A stretch of 64,000 bases of DNA from Clostridiales bacterium Firm_04 (GTDB taxonomy: Bacteria; Bacillota; Clostridia; Oscillospirales; Ruminococcaceae), in assembly GCA_001603005.1 (NCBI GenBank), contig LVAJ01000012.1, forward strand, positions 62,001 to 126,000. The letters are read 5' to 3'. A program made the position numbers and the translations under genes. Positions 48,207 through 56,409 of the stretch are shown here, in pieces. A model generated the notes under the pieces. That model had not been told where the DNA came from. It searched no databases and worked only from the letters and a program-made list of their open reading frames with translations. The stretch's first letter is position 1, and each line of letters begins with the position of its first letter.

Positions 48207-49171
48207 GAATAGCACCCCCTGAACAGTAGCATCCGAACCGCACAGCCCAGCAGCAGCATTCCGACCGATGCAGCGTACATCAGACGATTTGCACGGCGAA
48301 TGTCATCCGGTTCAATCGCCCTGTCCGGATCGCCGATAAACGGCTTTTTGTGCAGCTCCCCGAAATACCATGCATCTCCCGCAAGCTGCAAATGCAGTGC
48401 GCCTGCGCAGACGGATTCGGTTTGCGCAGAATTGGGGCTAGCGTGCTTTCGGCGGTCACGCTTCCAGATGCGGAAAGCGTGCGCTGCATCCATGCGAAGC
48501 GGAACACATGCCGCGATCATCAATATTGCGGTCAGCCGCGCCGGAATAAAGTTTACCGCATCGTCAAACCGTGCCGCAAATCTTCCGAGATCTGCATAGT
48601 GAGCATTTTGATAACCGATCATCGAATCCATTGTGTTGACTGCTTTGTACATCGCGCTGAGAACCGCGCCGCCGAAGGCACAGTAAAAAATCGGCGCTGT
48701 AACACCGTCCGAGGTGTTTTCAGCAACCGTTTCGACTGCTGCGCGCAGGATGCCGTCGCGGTCAAGTACGGCAGTATCGCGACCGACGATCATTGAAACT
48801 GCTTTTCTCGCGCGTTCCGTATCGCCGGACTCCGCCGCTTTGCAGACCTTCATGCTTTCGTCGCGCAGGTTTTTCGCAGCAATGAGATAACAGGTAAGGA
48901 TACTTTCAGCGGTCAGACCGAGTACAATATGCAGCCGATAGCAAAGAAATAACAGGAAAAAGCTGACGGCTCCGGTGGCGAGCACAACCGTCAGTGCAAG
49001 GAAGACACCGCCGCGCCGCAGATTATTCATCCGGCTGCGGACGAATTGTTCCAGCTTCGCGATCAGCCTGCCGATCAGCCGCACAGGATGCGGGAGCCGG
49101 TAGGGATCGCCGATGATGCAGTCCAGCAGAAATCCCGCAAGCAGCGGGACAGCAGGCAGAAATAGTTTCAT
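48203..49171 (-). CDS. cbiB: Adenosylcobinamide-phosphate synthase (membrane)
   Basis: Membrane enzyme of 322 residues that joins aminopropanol phosphate to cobyric acid. Family motifs are GFLLDCIIGDPYRLPHPVRLIG, ILTCYLIAAKNLRDES, MIVGRDTAVLDRDGILRAAVETVAENTSDGVTAPIFY (split motif) and NTMDSMIGYQNAHYADLGRFAARFDDAVNF. Four to five hydrophobic segments fit. The start overlaps the cobC stop by four bases; an in-frame ATG 267 bases upstream lies inside cobC and is not used. Confidence 0.95.
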   Translation of the reverse strand: MKLFLPAVPLLAGFLLDCIIGDPYRLPHPVRLIGRLIAKLEQFVRSRMNNLRRGGVFLALTVVLATGAVSFFLLFLCYRLHIVLGLTAESILTCYLIAAKNLRDESMKVCKAAESGDTERARKAVSMIVGRDTAVLDRDGILRAAVETVAENTSDGVTAPIFYCAFGGAVLSAMYKAVNTMDSMIGYQNAHYADLGRFAARFDDAVNFIPARLTAILMIAACVPLRMDAAHAFRIWKRDRRKHASPNSAQTESVCAGALHLQLAGDAWYFGELHKKPFIGDPDRAIEPDDIRRANRLMYAASVGMLLLGCAVRMLLFRGCYS

Positions 49172-49728
49172 AGTTTCTCCAGAATTGTAATAATCTTGTG
49201 GTCGTATTCGCACAGCCACCCGTGACCGTTTTCGGTCTGCCAGTCGAAATAGGAGCGCTGCGGAACGGCATAACCGGACAGGATCGACATGATCGTACCG
49301 CCGTGAACAATGAGTGCAGCTGACGCGGCATGGCTGCATTGCTGCATGATTCCCAGAAATGCATTCGTGCACCGCTGACGGAATTGCGCCGGCGATTCTC
49401 CGTTCGGAAACGGCAATGTTCCGCCGCTGTCGATCCACTTTTGATACCGCGGATCGGATTGCAGCTCTGTATAGTTCCTTCCCTCAAAATCGCCGAAATC
49501 ACATTCTCTGAAATCATCGCAGATACATGGTTTCTGATCTCTGAACAAGATACCGGCTGTTTGTATACAGCGCAGCATCGGACTGCAAAACAACAGTTCG
49601 CATGCCGGATACCGCATTGCAGAAAGCTGTGCAATGCCTTCTTTGCAGAGCGGCTCATCCGTTCTGCCGATATAACGCTTTTCGAGGTTTCCGGCAGTTT
49701 CTCCATGCCGGATCAGCAGCAGCTTCAT
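49168..49728 (-). CDS. cobC: Alpha-ribazole phosphatase (histidine phosphatase)
   Basis: Cytoplasmic enzyme of 186 residues: MKLLLIRHGETAGN with the catalytic RHG, ELLFCSPMLRCIQTAGI, FRECDFGDFEGRNYTEL (acid), GESPAQFRQRC and ALIVHGGTIMSILS (second His). It dephosphorylates alpha-ribazole phosphate or the cobalamin phosphate. Adenine-type phosphoglycerate mutase relatives look similar, but the genes around it fix the role. The start follows GAAGGGG and overlaps the CobU-like gene's end by four bases. Confidence 0.9.
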   Translation of the reverse strand: MKLLLIRHGETAGNLEKRYIGRTDEPLCKEGIAQLSAMRYPACELLFCSPMLRCIQTAGILFRDQKPCICDDFRECDFGDFEGRNYTELQSDPRYQKWIDSGGTLPFPNGESPAQFRQRCTNAFLGIMQQCSHAASAALIVHGGTIMSILSGYAVPQRSYFDWQTENGHGWLCEYDHKIITILEKL

Positions 49729-50111
49729 GATATATGCCCCTTCAAAACAGTCGGAATGCCGCATGTCATCCGCACAACAGTTTCCGCATGCTCTGCCAGA
49801 ATACAGCCGCAGATGCCGACCGTTTCACGCATACGACGTTCTGCCGGATCCAGCGGAACAACCCCGCTGCCGATCTCGTTTAGGATGATCTTGCAATTCG
49901 GATTATCCGTGCAGAGCCGTTTCGTAAACGCAGCCGGATCGTCGCCGGCATGCAGCAGATTTTGAATCAGATCATGATAATTGAACACGCATGCAGCACG
50001 CAGCGCATCTTCCGGCGAACAGTGTGCGCCGTCGGTCAGCACGGTTTCCGGATCCTGCTGCATGACAAAACTGCGCTTTCCCTGCGCTTTTCCGCCGATA
50101 ATCAAAATCAT
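49725..50111 (-). CDS. Short, degenerate CobU-like protein
   Basis: A 128-residue protein related to CobU. It shares the start MILIIGGKAQGKRSF (CobU: GG-x-x-SGKS), NEIGSGVVPLDPAERRMRE (CobU: NEVGxGIVP) and the end RMTCGIPTVLKG. It lacks the central half of CobU, including the RHR...TIE segment with the guanylated His. Its P-loop reads GGKAQGKR, with Arg where the Mg-binding Ser or Thr is expected. A complete cobU lies two genes upstream. This could be a regulatory or structural partner, a kinase-only form, or a decaying duplicate; the exact four-base overlaps with both neighbours argue that it is maintained. Confidence 0.75.
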   Translation of the reverse strand: MILIIGGKAQGKRSFVMQQDPETVLTDGAHCSPEDALRAACVFNYHDLIQNLLHAGDDPAAFTKRLCTDNPNCKIILNEIGSGVVPLDPAERRMRETVGICGCILAEHAETVVRMTCGIPTVLKGHIS

Positions 50112-50875
50112 GCGATCACCTCCAGAATACTGCTGATCAGGACAACTGCTGCGAGAATCGCGAGTTCACAGCGCTGTAAAAACCAGCCGCAGAGATCGCC
50201 CGTGACACCGCCGTATTTTTTGCGGGAATAAAAGCAGAAATGCAAAAATGTGCATCCGCCGGCGGCAAGACCGGTTGCTGCCAAAATCGGGATGATGACC
50301 AGCGCACAGCAGGCGAGGAGTCCCCAGACTGCGAGCAGGATCATCGTATTCTGCTTGTGCATCGGTTTGACAAAGCTTTGCAGCGATCCGCTTTTTCTTG
50401 CTGAGGGCAGGCATGCCGCAGTAAGTCCGCTGAACACGCGGGAAAGCACGTAGCCGCAGGCAATGACACTGCTTTTTTGTATGCTGTCGATCTGTGCCAA
50501 CAGCGCAAATTGTACGATCAGATGCAGGCACACGCGCATGACAGCAAAGGAACCGATATGCGGATCATGCATGATTTCAAGGCGTTCTTCACGATTCTGA
50601 AAGGACGCATTTGCGTCTGTCACATCGCAGTATCCGTCAAGATGAATCCCGCCGGTCACAACAATCGGCAGCAGGATTGCACCGGCTGCAAACAGCAGTC
50701 GGTCAAATTGCAGCGCAGTGCAAATCAGCCGCCAGACGATCAGCAGAATGCCGATCACTGCGCCGACTGCCGGAAAAAATCCGAGCGCATAGCGCCTGTT
50801 TTTTTCCGTCCATTCGATCTGCGGCATCGGAATGCGTGAGTACATTAGAAATGCGGAGATCAGCGAATGCAGCAT
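50108..50875 (-). CDS. cobS: Adenosylcobinamide-GDP ribazoletransferase (cobalamin synthase)
   Basis: Membrane enzyme of 255 residues that attaches alpha-ribazole to adenosylcobinamide-GDP. It starts MLHSLISAFLMYSRIPMP and shows FFPAVGAVIG, GGIHLDGYCDVTDANASFQNREERLEIMHDPHIGSFAVM (split motif, Asp-rich Mg site) and several hydrophobic segments. The start follows AAAGGAG and overlaps the cobU end by 16 bases; an upstream ATG lies inside cobU. Confidence 0.95.
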   Translation of the reverse strand: MLHSLISAFLMYSRIPMPQIEWTEKNRRYALGFFPAVGAVIGILLIVWRLICTALQFDRLLFAAGAILLPIVVTGGIHLDGYCDVTDANASFQNREERLEIMHDPHIGSFAVMRVCLHLIVQFALLAQIDSIQKSSVIACGYVLSRVFSGLTAACLPSARKSGSLQSFVKPMHKQNTMILLAVWGLLACCALVIIPILAATGLAAGGCTFLHFCFYSRKKYGGVTGDLCGWFLQRCELAILAAVVLISSILEVIA

Positions 50876-51390
50876 GGCAATTCTCCTTTCAAAACAACCG
50901 GAATCCCGTATACGCATTCCACGACGAGGTCGGATGCAGCAGCGCAGGCAGCATTGACCGTGCCGAGGTTCCGGATATAGCGCTCGGTTTCGGCGGGATA
51001 GGTGATACCGTCGCTGCCGACCTGATTGGTGACAATGATCAGATGCGCTGCATTCCTCTGCAAATGGCGGATCCCGCGCAAAACCGCAGCACAGGGATCG
51101 TCCGCCACATTATCGGAAAACATTTCATTTGCCAGAAGATTTCCCATGCATTCCAGCAGAACGGCTGCTTGTTCCGGAACACGAAGTGAATCAAGGTTTG
51201 TATACTGCTCGATCGTTTCATAGCCTTTGCCTGCACGCTGTATTCTGTGACGGCTGATCGCGGCTTCTGCTTCCGAACCAAATGGCTGCATCGTGGCAAG
51301 ATAGATTTTTCTGCCGGAAAAATCCCCGAGCAGCGACTCGGCGAGCCGCGATTTTCCGCATTTTGAGCCGCCTGTAATCAAAACTGTCAT
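50860..51390 (-). CDS. cobU: Adenosylcobinamide kinase / guanylyltransferase
   Basis: Cytoplasmic bifunctional enzyme of 176 residues. It has the P-loop ITGGSKCGKSRLAE, then ATMQPFGSEAEAAISRHRIQRAGKGYETIE with the guanylated His region, LLECMGNLLANEMF, TNQVGSDGI and VYGIPVVLKG. All parts expected for a functional enzyme are present, in contrast to the second, shorter copy in this operon. The start overlaps the cobT stop by four bases. Confidence 0.94.
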   Translation of the reverse strand: MTVLITGGSKCGKSRLAESLLGDFSGRKIYLATMQPFGSEAEAAISRHRIQRAGKGYETIEQYTNLDSLRVPEQAAVLLECMGNLLANEMFSDNVADDPCAAVLRGIRHLQRNAAHLIIVTNQVGSDGITYPAETERYIRNLGTVNAACAAASDLVVECVYGIPVVLKGELPCCIR

Positions 51391-52436
51391 GTCAACGGCA
51401 CATACCTTTCTATATTTGCATCTGAAAAACGGTGTGCATTCCGATAGAGCGCGAGGGCACCGTCCAGCAGCGGCAGCAGCAGGATCCCGCCGGTGCCTTC
51501 ACCGAGCCGGAGTTCCGCGTCAATGACTGCACGCAGACCGATGAGATCAAGCAAGCCCTTTGCAGCGGGTTCACCGGAGCAATGGCTCGCAAACAGATAC
51601 TGCGCGCAGACCGGATTCCATTTGTATGCAAGTGCCGCGGATGCTGCGGAGATCACGCCGTCGATGATGACCGGTATTTGATAGATCGCGCCGCCGAGAA
51701 ACAGTCCCGTCATGGCTGCAATCTCGAATCCGCCGACCGTTTGCAGAACCGCAAGCGGATCGTCCGGATCCGGCTGATTGACGGCGATCGCACGCTTGAC
51801 AGCAGAGATCTTGCGTCGCAAACCTTCCGCAGAAAGTCCGGCGCCCTTTCCGGTCACCTGTTCCGCAGGCAGACCGAGCAGCACCGATGCAATTGCAGCG
51901 GCAGCCGTTGTATTGCCGATGCCCATTTCACCCGCAATCAAAATCTGCATGCCGTTTTTTTTCATGCGTTCTGCAGTGTCCATTCCTGCGCGCACCGCAG
52001 CGAATGCCTGTTCCCGCGTCATCGCAGGACCTTTCGTAATATCCTGTGTTCCGTCAGCGATATGCATGCGGATGATGTTCTTTGAGCAGCAGGGGAATGC
52101 CGTTCCGACATCGACCGCAAATACCTCTGCACGGTACGTATCTGCCAGCGCGTTGATATTTGATTTTCCTTCAGCAATTGCATCCGCACATTTTGCAGTG
52201 ACATCGCTGCCGCATTGTGTAACGCCCTCTGCCACGACACCGTGATCGCCGCAGAAAATCACCGCAGCACGTTTGTTAATGCATACATCGGGTGTACCCT
52301 GAATTGCAGCAAGCTTCTGCACGGCATGTTCCAGCAGTCCGAAGCTGCCGATGGGTTTTGCGATGCTGTTCCAGCGTTCGCCGGCTGCTTTGTAAGCAAG
52401 CTGATCTGCTGCGGTAATCGTTTGGATTCTGTTCAT
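51387..52436 (-). CDS. cobT: Nicotinate-nucleotide-dimethylbenzimidazole phosphoribosyltransferase
   Basis: Cytoplasmic enzyme of 349 residues that activates the lower-ligand base as its alpha-ribotide. It shows WNSIAKPIGSFGLLEHAVQKLA, VIFCGDHGVVAEGVTQCGSDVT, LIAGEMGIGNTTAAAAIAS, DPLAVLQTVGGFEIAAMTG and LRLGEGTGGILLLPLLDGAL with the catalytic Glu. No genes for making 5,6-dimethylbenzimidazole are in the window. The start overlaps the cbiA stop by four bases. Confidence 0.96.
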   Translation of the reverse strand: MNRIQTITAADQLAYKAAGERWNSIAKPIGSFGLLEHAVQKLAAIQGTPDVCINKRAAVIFCGDHGVVAEGVTQCGSDVTAKCADAIAEGKSNINALADTYRAEVFAVDVGTAFPCCSKNIIRMHIADGTQDITKGPAMTREQAFAAVRAGMDTAERMKKNGMQILIAGEMGIGNTTAAAAIASVLLGLPAEQVTGKGAGLSAEGLRRKISAVKRAIAVNQPDPDDPLAVLQTVGGFEIAAMTGLFLGGAIYQIPVIIDGVISAASAALAYKWNPVCAQYLFASHCSGEPAAKGLLDLIGLRAVIDAELRLGEGTGGILLLPLLDGALALYRNAHRFSDANIERYVPLT

Positions 52437-53761
52437 TTTGATTCTCCGTATTGTATGCAGCGGCGGACAAAACGCGCCGCAATCTCCGGATCAGCATAGA
52501 AATACAGATGCGGAAATGCTGCATACATTGTTTCATTCAGATATCCGGTTTTCCATTGCGTACCGTTCTGCTTGACCGCTGTCATATCGCCGCCTCGGTC
52601 GGTGCTGTCCCAGTAATGGAACGAATGCGCTTTGATCATTTCGCCTTTTCTGCATAGCAGATTGTTTGTATCTGCGTGCATTTCCACATAGCCGAACCGC
52701 TGCAGTCTGTCGCATGGAAAGGCATCTGCCGGAATCACATCCGCCATTGGATACGCGGTACCGTCCTTTGTCCGCAGGCTTCTGTGCAGATACAGAAACC
52801 CGCCGCATTCCGCAATCACCGGCATGCCGTTCCGGATCTTTGTCTGAATCTGCATGCGAATTGCAGTATTCGCAGATAATTCTGCGGCATACAGCTCCGG
52901 ATACCCGCCGCAGAGGATCAAGCCGTCTGATTCCGGCAGTTCACTGTCTGCAATCGGCGAGAAAAAGCGGATCTCGCAGCCCGTTTCACGAAGCAGCGCC
53001 ATGTTTTCAGGATACTGAAAACAGAATGCACGATCCTTTGCAACAGCAATCGCAGGCGCATGTTCAAATTTCGGTATGACCGGTGCCTGATATGCCGGAA
53101 CAGGGGAATCCGGCAGCGCAAGCAGCAGTTCCGGCATGCCGCACTGTTCTGACAGCGCGCCGAGCGTCTGCATATTCTCCTGCAAACCGGCGATTTCCGA
53201 AGCAGTCACGAGACCGAGGTGCCTGCTTTCAATCGGAACATTGTGCTTCGGGATCGCACCGAAATAGGATGTACCGAGATCACGGCAAAGCTGTTTCACC
53301 ACTGGGATCAGTTTTTCCGGAAGCTGATTAAAAATGAAGCCGATGATGCGGTTCGGCTTGCGATACTGCAAAAAGCCCTGCATCACAGCGCCGATCGAAT
53401 CGCTCATGCCTTTGCAGTTTATGACTGCGATCACAGGCGTTTCGGTCAGTTCCGAGATCATGTATGCGGAAGCGGAACCGCCGTCATAGAATCCCATAAC
53501 GCCCTCGATGACCGTAAACTCTGCCTGTCTGCTGCCGCGATCAAGCAGATAACAGAGCGTGTCGCGATCGCAGAAATAGCTGTCGAGATTATAGGAATCC
53601 GCACCGAGTATTTCGCGGTGAAACATCGGATCAATATAGTCCGGACCGCATTTGAACGATGCTGTTCGGATCCCGCGCGCCTGCATTGCCGCAAGAATTG
53701 CGCAGGTCACAGTTGTTTTGCCGCATCCGCTGCCGGTTCCGGTGATCATGACGCGCTTCAT
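52433..53761 (-). CDS. cbiA: Cobyrinate a,c-diamide synthase
   Basis: Cytoplasmic glutamine amidotransferase of 442 residues. It has N-terminal ATP-binding MITGTGSGCGKTTVTCAIL, KCGPDYIDPMFH, VIEGVMGFYDGG and FNQLPEKL. The C-terminal glutaminase region shows GLILCGGYPELYAAELS and MPVIAECGGFLYLHRSL with the nucleophile Cys, and a final HSFHYWDSTD. It amidates the a and c side chains of cobyrinate. The start overlaps the cbiET stop by four bases. Confidence 0.96.
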   Translation of the reverse strand: MKRVMITGTGSGCGKTTVTCAILAAMQARGIRTASFKCGPDYIDPMFHREILGADSYNLDSYFCDRDTLCYLLDRGSRQAEFTVIEGVMGFYDGGSASAYMISELTETPVIAVINCKGMSDSIGAVMQGFLQYRKPNRIIGFIFNQLPEKLIPVVKQLCRDLGTSYFGAIPKHNVPIESRHLGLVTASEIAGLQENMQTLGALSEQCGMPELLLALPDSPVPAYQAPVIPKFEHAPAIAVAKDRAFCFQYPENMALLRETGCEIRFFSPIADSELPESDGLILCGGYPELYAAELSANTAIRMQIQTKIRNGMPVIAECGGFLYLHRSLRTKDGTAYPMADVIPADAFPCDRLQRFGYVEMHADTNNLLCRKGEMIKAHSFHYWDSTDRGGDMTAVKQNGTQWKTGYLNETMYAAFPHLYFYADPEIAARFVRRCIQYGESK

Positions 53762-54945
53762 GCATTGCCCCCGATCAGCAGATAGACGGGATTCAGAGGA
53801 TCCGGCATTGTATGCGAACCGCAGATTTTTGTACGGGTAACAGCAATCTGCGAGAGCGAATAGGGGATCGCACGGCTTTTGAAGCAGTCAACAGCCTGTG
53901 TCAGCGTTTCAATGGATACAGCAGTGACCGCAATGCGTACAGCCGGATTTTTGCAGCATGCAGCGGCGATCATCGCATCCAGATTTCCACTGCTCCCACC
54001 GACAAATACGCAGTCAGGCGCGGGCGCATCTGCAAGAATCTCCGGACAGCAGCCTTCCGCAGCAATGATGTTGTCGCAATGGAATTTTGCAGCATTTTGT
54101 GCGGTCAGCCTGACAGCATCCGGATTGCGGTCAAACGCATACACAGCTCCGTCCGGACAGCAGTATGCCATTTCGACGGAAACAGAACCGGTCCCGCAAC
54201 CGATATCCCAGCAGACAGCATCTTCCGGAATCCGCAGTTGTGATACGGCGCAGCAGCGGATCTCTGCCTTTGTCATCGGGATTTTGGTGCGCAGAAATGC
54301 ATCATCCGGAATCGCAGAAGGCAGATACCGAACCGGCTGCGGATTCTCCGTGACCAGAACAGTCAATGTTTCAGCCGGATGTGACAGAAAGTCGGCAGCC
54401 TTGCCGTGATAAACCGCTTCCTGCTCCAGTCCGAGATTTTCACCGATATAAACCGTCAGATCCTGCAATCCATAATTGCAGAGCCTTCTGCAAAGATCAG
54501 CCGCGGATACAGCACCGCCAAGCAGGAAAAAGCAATGTCTGTTTCGGTATGCATAGATCGCCGCTGCGGAATCCTTCCCGTGCAGCGAGAGAAATTTCAT
54601 TTGCTCATACGATATGCCGATTCTCGCGCAGAACGCCGCAACAGAGGAAATGCCTGCAAGCACCGTCGGATGCAGGTCAGCTATAAGCGGCAGCAGTTTT
54701 TTTGCCCCGCTGAAAAAGCCGCTGTCACCAGAAAACAATACGGCAGCGCAAGCTGCATCGGTATCGTGCAGAATTGCAGCGATCTCCTGTGAATTGTATG
54801 TTGCGACGCATTGTTTTCCGCTGTCAGCATACGGCTGAAGCATGCGGGTTGCACCGATCAGTAGTGCTGACTGCCGGATCGCAGCAGCAGCTTCCGCGGT
54901 CAGCGTGTCCGGGGAGAGTCCGGTGCCGATGAGATAGAGTTTCAT
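53758..54945 (-). CDS. cbiET: Fused cobalt-precorrin-5B/7 methyltransferase and decarboxylase CbiE-CbiT
   Basis: Cytoplasmic fusion protein of 395 residues. The N-terminal CbiE part (1-205) is a tetrapyrrole methylase: YLIGTGLSPDTLTAEAAAAI, ALLIGATRML, VLFSGDSGFFSGAKKLLPL and VYIGENLGLEQEAVYHG. The C-terminal CbiT part (210-395) is a class I methyltransferase: TKAEIRCCAVSQLRIPEDAVCWDIGCGTGSVSVEMA (split) and CVFVGGSSGNLDAMI. Together they methylate C5 and C15 and decarboxylate the acetate on C12. The fusion matches CobL of aerobic bacteria. The start overlaps the cbiJ stop. Confidence 0.95.
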   Translation of the reverse strand: MKLYLIGTGLSPDTLTAEAAAAIRQSALLIGATRMLQPYADSGKQCVATYNSQEIAAILHDTDAACAAVLFSGDSGFFSGAKKLLPLIADLHPTVLAGISSVAAFCARIGISYEQMKFLSLHGKDSAAAIYAYRNRHCFFLLGGAVSAADLCRRLCNYGLQDLTVYIGENLGLEQEAVYHGKAADFLSHPAETLTVLVTENPQPVRYLPSAIPDDAFLRTKIPMTKAEIRCCAVSQLRIPEDAVCWDIGCGTGSVSVEMAYCCPDGAVYAFDRNPDAVRLTAQNAAKFHCDNIIAAEGCCPEILADAPAPDCVFVGGSSGNLDAMIAAACCKNPAVRIAVTAVSIETLTQAVDCFKSRAIPYSLSQIAVTRTKICGSHTMPDPLNPVYLLIGGNA

Positions 54946-55694
54946 AGGATTCCCAGCGCTTTCTTTTCGTGTAATAATTGTTTGATTTCAGCGAATGTTT
55001 TTCCGGTTTCCGGCGGTCTGATACAGGTCAGCATCCGGATGCCGCATTGTTCCGCAGCAGCCGCCTTTTCCGGATAGCCGCCGGAAATGCCGCTTTCCTT
55101 TGTCAGCAGAATCCGCGCACAGGACTGCCGGATATGCCGGATATTATCCGCAACAGAGAACGGCCCCTTTCCGGTCAGGATGTGCGCAGGATCATAGCCA
55201 AGAATGATGCACTGCTGTACAGCGGCATCATCCGGCAGGATCCGCACCCATAACCGCCGCCGGAAATCGGAAACTGCCGTCAGTGCCGGAACGGACTTGC
55301 TGCCGAGTGTGCTCAATACTGTATCGGAACAGCGATTGAGTATTCCAATCATCTCTTTCATATCCGAAACTGCTTCCCCGCTGATCGGAACCGTTTCGCG
55401 CAGCAGCCGTTCATAGGGCGTATATGTCATGCTGCAAGCCCGCTGCAAATTCTCTGTCGCTTCTTTTGCATAGGGATGCGTTGCGTCAATGACAAGCAGA
55501 TACCGCACGCGGTTCAGCAACTCCGCAATCGCTGACAGATCCATTTTGCCGGTCAGGATGCCGAGTGACTGCGGCAGCAAAGAAGCGCCGTAAGCAGTTG
55601 CAGCAGAAATATCAGCGGAAATCTGCTCGTCAGCGCAGTATTCTGCAAGCATCCTGCCTTCGGTCGTGCCTGCAAAAATCAGAATTTTACCCAT
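54942..55694 (-). CDS. cbiJ: Cobalt-precorrin-6A reductase
   Basis: Cytoplasmic enzyme of 250 residues. It starts MGKILIFAGTTEGRMLAEYC (nucleotide-binding turn), with LLVIDATHPYAKEATENLQRAC, STLGSKSVPALTAV, RILPDDAAVQQCIILGY and LLTKESGISGGYPEKAAAAEQCGI, all standard for CbiJ/CobK. It reduces a corrin ring double bond. It overlaps the cbiH end by eight bases. Confidence 0.94.
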   Translation of the reverse strand: MGKILIFAGTTEGRMLAEYCADEQISADISAATAYGASLLPQSLGILTGKMDLSAIAELLNRVRYLLVIDATHPYAKEATENLQRACSMTYTPYERLLRETVPISGEAVSDMKEMIGILNRCSDTVLSTLGSKSVPALTAVSDFRRRLWVRILPDDAAVQQCIILGYDPAHILTGKGPFSVADNIRHIRQSCARILLTKESGISGGYPEKAAAAEQCGIRMLTCIRPPETGKTFAEIKQLLHEKKALGIL

Positions 55695-56409
55695 TGCGAT
55701 AGCCTCGCGGCGTCACCATTTTTCCGTTCAGGGCGACTGTTTCCGAATTGCCGATATAAACGGTCGTAAACATATCCACAGCAGTATCCCGCAGCTCGCC
55801 GAGTGTCAGGATCCTGCTGCTTTGTTCCGCTCTGCCGATGTTCCGGACGATTCCGCAGACCGTTTCGGGCGGCCGGCAGGAGAGCAGGATTTCGCAGGCT
55901 TTTTTGAGATGCTCCGGTCTGTGCTTTGACGACGGATTGTAGAGCACGATCACAAAATCGCCCTCTGCTGCACTTCGCAGCCGGCGCGCAATTTTTTCAG
56001 CAGGCGTCAGCAAATCGGACAGACTGATGACCGCAAGATCATGCGTCAGCGGCGCGCCGAGAATCGCACCGCCTGAAAATGCCGCTGATACGCCAGCCAC
56101 GATTTCGATTTCAACATCCGGATAGTCCGGCTGCATTTCGAGCGCAAGCCCCGCCATGCCGTAGAGCTCCGGATCGCCGCTGCAAACAAGCGCAACGGTT
56201 TTTGTCTGCGCTTCCGCAAGCGCCGCTGCGACACGCTCGCGCTCTTTCCGCATGCCTGTCTCGGCAGTCGGTTTATCCGGAAAGATCTGCCGGATCAGGT
56301 CAATATAGGTGCTGTATCCGATCACAAGATCGGAGCGTTCGATCGCATCATAAGCCGCAAAGGTCATGCCTTCACGGTTTCCGCATCCGAATCCGACAAC
56401 ATAGAGCAT
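55687..56409 (-). CDS. cbiH: Cobalt-precorrin-3B C17-methyltransferase
   Basis: Cytoplasmic S-adenosylmethionine enzyme of 240 residues that contracts the ring: MLYVVGFGCGNREGMTFAAYDAI, VIGYSTYIDLI, ETGMRKERERVAAAL, LVCSGDPELYGMAGLALE, IVAGVSAAFSGGAILGAPLTHD and VLYNPSSKHRPEHL. The start is fixed by the conserved MLYVVG end and by GAAAGGAAG upstream, even though this makes it overlap cbiG by 46 bases. Confidence 0.95.
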   Translation of the reverse strand: MLYVVGFGCGNREGMTFAAYDAIERSDLVIGYSTYIDLIRQIFPDKPTAETGMRKERERVAAALAEAQTKTVALVCSGDPELYGMAGLALEMQPDYPDVEIEIVAGVSAAFSGGAILGAPLTHDLAVISLSDLLTPAEKIARRLRSAAEGDFVIVLYNPSSKHRPEHLKKACEILLSCRPPETVCGIVRNIGRAEQSSRILTLGELRDTAVDMFTTVYIGNSETVALNGKMVTPRGYRNG

